Shown here: in pieces, positions 1 to 5,423 of the stretch
How positions within the stretch are numbered: position 1 is the stretch's first letter
How the letters are laid out: each line of letters opens with the position of its first letter
Origin: Myxococcales bacterium
GTDB lineage: Bacteria; Myxococcota_C; UBA6777
Direction: 5' to 3'
DNA length: 7,284 nt
NCBI GenBank assembly: GCA_027005175.1
Contig: JALTMC010000140.1
Span: forward strand, 1 to 7,284
Notes under the pieces: model-generated
The model's input: the letters and a program-made list of their open reading frames with translations, nothing else
Told to the model about the DNA's origin: nothing
Database searches by the model: none
Position numbers and translations under genes: made by a program

Positions 1-1188
1 TTGTATCTGTTGGCTTTTCAGAAAACTTCGATTATTCCCCGTGAGTGTGTCGAGTATTATTCCGCCAAAAATCGCGGTGGCTTTCGCCAAAATCCTGTTG
101 GAACGGGTCCCTATCGTTTGAAGAAATGGGTTCGCAAGGTTCGCTTGGTCTTTGAAGCCAACAAAAAGTATTGGCACTCCAAGTATCCCACCGAGGGTTT
201 TAGTGCAGCCGATAAGAAACGCGGTTTGGATGCGGATGCAGGAAAGAAACTACCCCGCAATGACATCGTGATCATGAATATCTTTCAGGGACAGCCTCAG
301 CCTGCCTGGATTAAGTTTTGGAAGAAGCAACTGGATTATTCCGGTGTTGCTACAGAGTACTTTAAGAAGATCTTTGATGAGAAGCGAAACTTGCGTCCTG
401 AAATGGCCAAGAAGATCCATACAACAGCGGTGCCTTTGCTCGACTTTATCTACACAGGCTTTAACTTCAAAGACAAAGTGGTGGGTGGAAATGGAGAAAA
501 AGCTCGTTACCTCCGCCTGGCTATGGCGTATGCTATGGATTACAAAGAGATCAACAAGATCTTCTACAACAATGAGTGTGTGGTTTACCAGGGCGCGATC
601 CCGCCAAACCTGGCGGGTCATGGTGGCAAGCGTTTTAAGCAGGATCTGAAGAAAGCCCGAGAGTACCTTGTGAAGGCGGGATACCCCGGTGGTAAGGGCC
701 TGCCTGAGTTGGTGATCTCGACCAGCGCGTCCTCTCAGGTTAAAGACAGAGAAGATGTGTACAAGCGTCAAATGGCAAAAATTGGGATCAAGATTCGCTA
801 TGAACTCAGCACTTTTTCCCAACTGTCCCGAAAGCTTCGTAGCGGTAACAACCAGATGTTCTCTCTGGCCTGGGGTTCTGACTATCCCGATGCAGAAAAT
901 AACTTGATGCTCTTTTATGGACCTAACAAATCACCGGGACCCAACAACTGGAACTATGTCAATCCCAAGTTTGACAAGCTCTTTGACATCGCTCGCTATA
1001 TGCAGCCATCCAAAGCCCGAACTGCGTTGTATACGAAGTTGAACAATATCTTGATTAAGGATGCAGTCTTCTTGGGCTCGATGGCACGTCTTCGTCGCTA
1101 TATCTGGCATCCTCACTTAAAGAACTTCAAGCCCAATGAAACCATTGGTGTGTACTGGAAGTATCTGAGTGTTCCCAAACGAAAGTAA
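1..1188 (+). CDS. Peptide ABC transporter substrate-binding protein, family 5 (C-terminal part)
   Basis: This is the periplasmic solute receptor of the importer encoded downstream; family 5 members (DppA/OppA type) bind peptides or other solutes and hand them to the permease pair. The left edge cuts the gene: the frame is open from base 1, and the TTG there is probably internal, so the signal peptide and N-terminal lobe are not visible. The 395 visible residues contain family hallmarks: NPVGTGPYRLKKW followed by an EANKKYW segment near residues 32-58, a YLRLAMAYAMDY helix near 169-182, the KAREYLVKAGYPGG segment near 218-231, and WGSDYPDAENNL near 291-302. The C-terminal RTALYTKLNNILI helix is also typical. 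The protein is rich in Lys and Arg. It ends in TAA, 89 bases before the first permease. Family assignment is secure. The ligand is not determinable here; a dipeptide or oligopeptide is inferred from the neighbours. Confidence 0.93.
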   Translation: MYLLAFQKTSIIPRECVEYYSAKNRGGFRQNPVGTGPYRLKKWVRKVRLVFEANKKYWHSKYPTEGFSAADKKRGLDADAGKKLPRNDIVIMNIFQGQPQPAWIKFWKKQLDYSGVATEYFKKIFDEKRNLRPEMAKKIHTTAVPLLDFIYTGFNFKDKVVGGNGEKARYLRLAMAYAMDYKEINKIFYNNECVVYQGAIPPNLAGHGGKRFKQDLKKAREYLVKAGYPGGKGLPELVISTSASSQVKDREDVYKRQMAKIGIKIRYELSTFSQLSRKLRSGNNQMFSLAWGSDYPDAENNLMLFYGPNKSPGPNNWNYVNPKFDKLFDIARYMQPSKARTALYTKLNNILIKDAVFLGSMARLRRYIWHPHLKNFKPNETIGVYWKYLSVPKRK

Positions 1189-1263
1189 TTCTGTTTTGTG
1201 TAGTACGGACTGATGCATTCCCTTTTCGTGTGTCGGTGTGTGCTGCCTGATGCTCAACAATCC

Positions 1264-1271
1264 AGGTGGAG
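1264..1271 (+). promoter_or_regulatory. Shine-Dalgarno site that sets the first permease start at 1278
   Basis: AGGTGGAG lies 6 bases upstream of the ATG at 1278. The in-frame GTG at 1266 lies inside this site and so is a poor start. No promoter or terminator hairpin was seen in the 89-base gap after the binding-protein stop (1189-1277), so transcription probably continues from upstream. The octamer GCCTGATG occurs twice in the gap (1245-1252, 1273-1280); I attach no function to it. Confidence 0.65.
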
Positions 1272-1277
1272 TGCCTG

Positions 1278-2213
1278 ATGTGGACTTATGCAATTAAGCG
1301 CCTTGTGGCGTATTTTCCCGTGTATCTCGCGGTTATGGCATTCATTACATTTGTCTCTTGGGAGAGTATGAATGTGGTGGATGCACAGATGGACAAGTAT
1401 GCGACCAAGCAAGATCGAGCAGACTTTCTCGAAAAGTACGGTCTGACCGGGAATATCGTTTGGCGAAATCTGAAGAAAGTGTGGGCCACTGCACGATTTA
1501 AATTTGGAAATTCGCTGAACGAAAAACGACCTGTTGGGGACGTGTTGTGGGAAGGAGGTTTGATCTCCATTACCCTCACACTACCCACACTGATCTTGTC
1601 GACTTTTATTGGCGTTTGCCTCGGTTTATTATCGGCCTTCTTTCGAGGACGAATCCAAGACCGATTTTTAATGATGGCCGCTACTGTCGGGATGTCGGTG
1701 AGCTTTCTGGTTTATATTATCATATTGCAATATTTGCTGGTGCTCAAAGTGGGGATCTTTCCTGCGCCCGACTGGGGTGACTCCTTCTTGGAGAGTGTCC
1801 ACTTTTTGATCTTACCTGTGATGATTCAGGTGCTGGTCAGCCTTGGATATGATGCACGCTTTTATCGCGCCGTCATGGTCGAAGAAAGTACACGAGATTA
1901 TATCATCACTGCATATGCCAAAGGTGTCTCTCATCGCACCGTCATCTTTGTGCATATGTTGCGAAACTCGCTGATCCCGATCATCACACGATTTTTTATT
2001 GCCATGCCTTTTCTGTTTATGGGCTCCTTTCTCCTGGAAATGTTTTTCCGAATTCCAGGTCTTGGAAGAACCTTGATTACCTCCATCACTGGAAAAACAG
2101 ATCCTCCTCTGATTATCGGGGCCACTGCCGTTCTTTGCTCCTTTTATCTTCTGTTCTTGATTCTGACAGATATCTTGTATGCCGTGGTTGACCCACGCGT
2201 ACGACTCGAATGA
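1278..2213 (+). CDS. dppB: Dipeptide/oligopeptide ABC transporter permease, DppB/OppB type
   Basis: This is an inner-membrane channel subunit that pairs with the second permease (2365-3279). From ATG 1278 it has 311 residues, normal for the family. One membrane segment lies near residues 8-27. A long periplasmic loop follows and ends in FGNSL, matching the G-D-x-G-x-S region of OppB proteins. Five more membrane segments lie at about 94-121, 130-156, 172-190, 230-256 and 276-305. The EAA loop that docks on the ATPase is clear at about 207-240: DYIITAYAKGVSHRTVIFVH followed by RNSLIPIIT. The family-typical FRIPGLGR (257-264) and C-terminal DPRVRLE are present. The TGA stop overlaps an ATG (2210) that opens a 51-codon frame in the repeat-bearing spacer. 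Family certain; naming it dpp rather than opp is conventional because substrate is unknown. Confidence 0.94.
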   Translation: MWTYAIKRLVAYFPVYLAVMAFITFVSWESMNVVDAQMDKYATKQDRADFLEKYGLTGNIVWRNLKKVWATARFKFGNSLNEKRPVGDVLWEGGLISITLTLPTLILSTFIGVCLGLLSAFFRGRIQDRFLMMAATVGMSVSFLVYIIILQYLLVLKVGIFPAPDWGDSFLESVHFLILPVMIQVLVSLGYDARFYRAVMVEESTRDYIITAYAKGVSHRTVIFVHMLRNSLIPIITRFFIAMPFLFMGSFLLEMFFRIPGLGRTLITSITGKTDPPLIIGATAVLCSFYLLFLILTDILYAVVDPRVRLE

Positions 2214-2231
2214 TACCGGCAGTGAACCAAG

Positions 2232-2312
2232 GCAAGCATGGGGCAGTCCCTAGTATTCGCAAGCATGGGGCAGTCCCCAGTATTCGCAAGCATGGGGCAG
2301 TCCCCCGTATTC
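2232..2312 (+). repeat. Three tandem 27-bp repeats between the two permease genes
   Basis: Three contiguous copies occupy 2232-2258, 2259-2285 and 2286-2312. Each begins GCAAGCATGGGGCAGTCCC and ends GTATTC; they differ only at two positions (TA, CA, CC at unit positions 20-21). GGGGCAGTCCCC in the middle of a unit could fold into a 4-bp stem with a 4-base loop. The array is bracketed by a 6-bp inverted repeat, ACCGGC at 2215-2220 and GCCGGT at 2321-2326. There are no unique spacers between copies, so it is not a CRISPR. Because 27 is a multiple of three, two frames stay open through it; one gives KHGAVPSIR repeats and forms a 51-codon frame (2210-2365) touching both permease genes. Function is unknown. 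It could be a mobile intergenic repeat, an mRNA structure between operon genes, or slippage product. Confidence 0.9.
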
Positions 2313-2349
2313 TATCGAAAGCCGGTTTGTCATTTCCGGTGATGTTCTG

Positions 2350-2356
2350 GATGAGG
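2350..2356 (+). promoter_or_regulatory. Shine-Dalgarno site for the second permease
   Basis: GATGAGG ends 8 bases before ATG 2365, good spacing. The in-frame TTG at 2362 would sit only 5 bases away and is less likely as the start. Confidence 0.55.
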
Positions 2357-2364
2357 TTAACTTG

Positions 2365-3279
2365 ATGTTCAAATCATTTCTTGCACGCTGGCGTGAATCT
2401 CGCGTGATCAGAAAGTTCCGCCGCGATCGTGCTGCGATGCTCAGCCTCTGCGTGATTGGGGCCTACACCTTGATCTTTTTATGGACGCTAACTGTCAATC
2501 TCGACGACCGCTACGTCAATAACCCCAAGAACGCAGCCAAGCTCTCCTGGCTACAAGAGTTTACCAAAGCCAGCTGAAAAACCAATTCCAACCCCTCGAT
2601 GAAACATTGGGTCGGGACCGATAAGCTGCAACGCGACATCTTCGCCCGCGTTCTTATTGGTGTGAATATCGCATTCAAAATTGGCTTTGTCACCGCCTTT
2701 ATCGCCTGCTTGATCGGTATTATTTTGGGGGGGCTGGCTGGCTACTTTGGGGGTTGGATCGATCTTGTGGTGACCTGGATCTATTCGGTGTTCTCCTCGA
2801 TCCCGTATATTGTTCTTGTGGTGCTCATCGCTGCGATATTTCAGGGGACGTCAGGCTTAACGGGATTGTATGTGGCCTTTGGCCTCAGCTTTTGGATCGG
2901 CCCCGCCCGAATGGTGCGTGGGGAGATCCTGAAAATCAAAGAGCTTGAGTATATTGAGGCAGCCGTTGCTGTTGGTAACTCCCGCTTGGTTGTGTTGTTC
3001 AAACATGTCCTGCCGAATACCATGCACCTGATCTTTGTCTATTTTTCCCTACTCTTTATTGGTGCCATTAAGTCTGAAGTTGTGATCACCTTCTTGGGGC
3101 TTGGCGTTAAAAGTATGCCAAGCTGGGGTTTGATGATCAGTAACGCGATTCCCGATATTGGCGAAGGCTTTTGGTGGCGCATGATCGGCGCCTCTGTTGC
3201 TCTGTTCGGCTTGGTCTACGCTTTCAACATCTTTACAGATGCACTCCAAGATGCACTGGACCCAAAACATCAAACCTAA
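2365..3279 (+). pseudogene. dppC: Dipeptide/oligopeptide ABC permease, DppC/OppC type, interrupted by in-frame TGA
   Basis: This should be the second channel subunit. The frame runs from ATG 2365 to TAA 3279, 305 codons, a normal DppC length, but codon 71 (2575-2577) is TGA. Residues 1-70 hold the basic leader typical of the family (KFRRDRAAML) and membrane segment 1. After the TGA, still in the same frame, come PSMKHWVGTDKLQRDIFAR (77-95; family consensus GTDxLGRD, here Gln replaces the second Gly), four to five membrane segments, the EAA loop at about 196-218 (EYIEAAVAVGNSRL, then HVLPN), FLGLGV and PSWGLMISNA. Nothing but the one codon is damaged. ATG 2599 could restart the C-terminal 226 residues, but pyrimidine-rich sequence precedes it and no Shine-Dalgarno site is visible. 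Possibilities are a recent nonsense mutation, a sequencing error, UGA readthrough (the next base is A), or a split permease. Both ATPases look intact, which argues against long-standing decay. Confidence 0.72.
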
Positions 3280-3303
3280 GGGGTGCTCTGCACAGAACCG
3301 GGT

Positions 3304-3417
3304 CGCCGACTGCTTGAACCAGAGCGGCGACCGCTTGAACACGGAACGCAGAGCCAAGTCGTCGCTCGCTTGCATCGGATCGCCGGTCGGTAGAGCCAAG
3401 TCGACGACCGCTTGAAC
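3304..3417 (+). repeat. Four degenerate copies of a 16-bp element before the ATPase genes
   Basis: The 154-base spacer 3280-3433 holds no convincing gene. It contains related 16-mers: CGCCGACTGCTTGAAC (3304-3319), CGGCGACCGCTTGAAC (3325-3340), CGTCGCTCGCTTGCAT (3360-3375, most diverged) and CGACGACCGCTTGAAC (3402-3417). Copies 3 and 4 are each preceded by AGAGCCAAGT (3350-3359 and 3392-3401), so they belong to a longer 42-base unit. Copy 2 contains a small hairpin (GCGG 3324-3327, CCGC 3331-3334). The sequence differs from the 27-bp repeat in the previous spacer. Function is unknown; candidates are a dispersed intergenic repeat family or an RNA structure at an operon junction. A Shine-Dalgarno AGGA (3423-3426) follows, 7 bases before the next start. 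Confidence 0.7.
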
Positions 3418-3433
3418 GAAGTAGGATAAAAGA

Positions 3434-4417
3434 ATGTCGTTGTTGGAAGTTAAGAATCTCGTTACAGAATTTAAGACGGAGGATGGGTGGGTTCGTGCTG
3501 TTCGAGGGGTTTCTTTTGAGATCAAGCCTGGTGAAACGGTGGGGATTGTGGGGGAGTCTGGCTGCGGAAAAAGCGTAACAGCGCGTTCGATCATGCGATT
3601 GATTCCGGTGCCTCCAGGTAATATCGCAAGTGGAGAGGTGCTCTTGGAAGGGGAAGACCTTCTCAAGATGAGTGAAAATGACATACGCAAGGTTCGGGGG
3701 AATCATATCAGTATGATCTTTCAGGACCCCATGACCTCTCTCAATCCTGTGTTGCGCATCGGATTTCAATTGGAAGAGGCGCTGAAGTTGCATCAAACTC
3801 ATCTCTCCGCGCAAGAGCGCTACAATGTGGCGCTGGATATGATGAAGAGGGTAAAGATCCCTTCTCCAGAACAGCGGATTCGCGAGTATCCGCACCAGCT
3901 TTCGGGTGGAATGCGACAGCGCGTGATGATTGCGATGGCGTTGGCCTGTCGCCCCAAGCTGTTGTTGGCAGATGAGCCCACGACGGCATTGGATGTGACG
4001 GTGCAAGCGCAAATCCTGAACCTGATGAAGGAGCTGCAAGAGGAAATTGGGACAGCGATTATGCTGATTACCCACGATTTGGGGGTGGTTGCCGACGTTT
4101 GTGACCGGATTCTTGTGATGTATCTGGGGCAAATCGTGGAAGCCGGAACCGCAAAAGAGGTCTTCTCTCGTCCACAGCACCCCTATACGATCAGCCTGAT
4201 GAAGTCGATTCCCAAAATTCGCGGAAAACGTGTACCTGGGGAGCGCCTGGATACGATTCGCGGCATGGTTCCCTCACTCCACAAGATTCCCAAAGGTTGC
4301 AGTTTTGCCGAACGTTGTGACTTTGCTCAAGAGAAGTGCCGGGAGCATCAACCTGAACTCAATTGGCATTCTGATACGGCAGCAGAACGTTGCTTTTTTC
4401 CACAGGGGACACACTAA
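3434..4417 (+). CDS. dppD: Dipeptide/oligopeptide ABC transporter ATP-binding protein, DppD/OppD type
   Basis: This cytoplasmic ATPase powers peptide import as a heterodimer with the product of 4417-5415. It has 327 residues. Visible motifs are Walker A GESGCGKS (40-47), Q-loop FQDP with Gln 97, signature LSGGMRQR (156-163), Walker B LLLADEP with Asp 180 and Glu 181, D-loop SALD-equivalent TALD (184-187) and switch His 214 (LITHD). All ATPase residues look intact. The C-terminal oligopeptide-transporter extension begins after HPYTISLM near 249 and carries four cysteines, 289, 295, 302 and 320 (CX5CX6CX17C). As I recall, structural work on Dpp importers found a [4Fe-4S] cluster bound by such cysteines. 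The start is ATG 3434 with AGGA upstream; TAA overlaps the next ATG by one base. Assignment to the D-type subunit rests on order and similarity; dpp versus opp is undecided. Confidence 0.94.
   Translation: MSLLEVKNLVTEFKTEDGWVRAVRGVSFEIKPGETVGIVGESGCGKSVTARSIMRLIPVPPGNIASGEVLLEGEDLLKMSENDIRKVRGNHISMIFQDPMTSLNPVLRIGFQLEEALKLHQTHLSAQERYNVALDMMKRVKIPSPEQRIREYPHQLSGGMRQRVMIAMALACRPKLLLADEPTTALDVTVQAQILNLMKELQEEIGTAIMLITHDLGVVADVCDRILVMYLGQIVEAGTAKEVFSRPQHPYTISLMKSIPKIRGKRVPGERLDTIRGMVPSLHKIPKGCSFAERCDFAQEKCREHQPELNWHSDTAAERCFFPQGTH
4404..4409 (+). promoter_or_regulatory. Shine-Dalgarno site that sets the second ATPase start at 4417
   Basis: AGGGGA ends 7 bases before ATG 4417, which overlaps the previous stop as TAATG. 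An in-frame ATG at 4390 would add nine residues inside the upstream gene and has no comparable site, so 4417 is preferred. The overlap implies translational coupling of the two ATPases. Confidence 0.65.
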
Positions 4418-5415
4418 TGGCTCTCTTAGAGATCACTGAACTTGTCAAAAAATTTCCCATTCGAAAGGGATTTTTTAACCGTGTGAAGGCCCATGTTCAT
4501 GCGGTTAATGGTGTGAGTTTGTCCATTAACGCTGGTGAGAAACTGGGGTTGGTGGGAGAGTCTGGTTGTGGAAAGTCCACTCTGGGCAAGACCGTTGTGC
4601 GCTTGTGGGAGCCTTCTTCTGGAAGTATCAAGTTTGAGGGAAATGAGTTGGCTCACCTGTCTGCGCGAGAGATGAAGCCCATTCGCAGCGATTTGCAAAT
4701 CGTCTTTCAAGATCCATACGGTAGTCTCAACCCAAAACTGACCGTGTTTAGCACATTGAGTGAACCTTTCAAGCTGCATGGTCTTGCGAAAAATGGTCGT
4801 CAGGCTCTGCGTGATCAGATTGCTGAATTGCTTGAAGTTGTAGGGCTTCCCGGTGGAGCTTTGGACAAGTACCCCCATGAATTCAGTGGTGGTCAACGAC
4901 AGCGAATTGGTGTCGCTCGCGCCGTCGCCACCAACCCCAAGCTGATTGTGGCCGATGAGCCTGTCTCTGCTCTCGATGTTTCAGTACAGGCTCAAATCCT
5001 CAATCTGCTCGATGATCTACGAGATGATAGAAACGTTGCGTTCTTGTTCATTTCCCACGACCTCAAGGTTGTTCATCACTTCTGTGATCGCATTATGGTG
5101 ATGTATCTTGGCTCGATTGTGGAGTCTTTCCCCTCAGATAATCTCCATGCTGACGCCAAACATCCCTACACCAGAGCACTGTTGGGCGCTGTTCCACCGG
5201 ACGATCCATTCACAAAAACAGAGCCCGATCTTCTCGAAGGTGATGTGCCCAGTCCTATTAACTTACCTTCGGGTTGTGCCTTTCACACCCGCTGTTCCTT
5301 TGCTTCAGACCAATGCCGAAAGGAAGTACCCCCCTTACGTGCGATCAGCGATGTTCAACAGGTAGCCTGTCACTTTGTCGAAGCGGATGGTAGCTTCAAC
5401 CCCCCCAGCAAATAA
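4417..5415 (+). CDS. dppF: Dipeptide/oligopeptide ABC transporter ATP-binding protein, DppF/OppF type
   Basis: This is the second cytoplasmic ATPase of the importer and partner of the DppD-like protein. It has 332 residues from ATG 4417. Motifs are Walker A GESGCGKS (47-54), Q-loop FQDPYGSLNP with Gln 98, signature FSGGQRQR (156-163), Walker B LIVADEP with Asp 180 and Glu 181, SALD (184-187) and switch His 214 (ISHD). The FQDPYGSLNP stretch and the longer N-terminal FPIRKGFFNRVKAHVHAV segment are typical of F-type subunits. The C-terminal extension has cysteines 287, 293, 300 and 318 with exactly the spacing found in the partner (CX5CX6CX17C). The gene ends with TAA only 8 bases from the stop of the convergent CNT gene, and no terminator hairpin is visible between them. 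Family certain, substrate inferred from operon context only. Confidence 0.94.
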   Translation: MALLEITELVKKFPIRKGFFNRVKAHVHAVNGVSLSINAGEKLGLVGESGCGKSTLGKTVVRLWEPSSGSIKFEGNELAHLSAREMKPIRSDLQIVFQDPYGSLNPKLTVFSTLSEPFKLHGLAKNGRQALRDQIAELLEVVGLPGGALDKYPHEFSGGQRQRIGVARAVATNPKLIVADEPVSALDVSVQAQILNLLDDLRDDRNVAFLFISHDLKVVHHFCDRIMVMYLGSIVESFPSDNLHADAKHPYTRALLGAVPPDDPFTKTEPDLLEGDVPSPINLPSGCAFHTRCSFASDQCRKEVPPLRAISDVQQVACHFVEADGSFNPPSK

Positions 5416-5423
5416 TCCCCCTA

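Noticed and set aside
1-3. TTG at base 1 as the true start of the binding protein
   Set aside because: Family 5 proteins are usually 500 or more residues with a signal peptide; here the visible part begins in the middle of the fold.
250-822. Minus-strand 190-codon frame opposite the binding protein gene
   Set aside because: It overlaps a clearly recognised family 5 binding protein and shows no motif of its own.
2232-2312. CRISPR array
   Set aside because: The three 27-bp units are contiguous, with no unique spacers.
2575-2640. TGA in the permease as a selenocysteine codon
   Set aside because: No convincing SECIS-like hairpin is visible just downstream, and a selenocysteine in this periplasmic loop of DppC has no precedent that I know of.
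2599-3279. Separate gene starting at ATG 2599
   Set aside because: No Shine-Dalgarno site precedes it, and the frame is continuous with the upstream 70-residue N-terminal part, so one interrupted gene is simpler. Kept as an alternative in the feature text.
3233-4180. Long minus-strand frames opposite the second permease and first ATPase (3233-4180, 3049-3690)
   Set aside because: They lie antisense to well-conserved ABC genes and translate to low-complexity His/Arg-rich sequence with no motifs; they are shadows.
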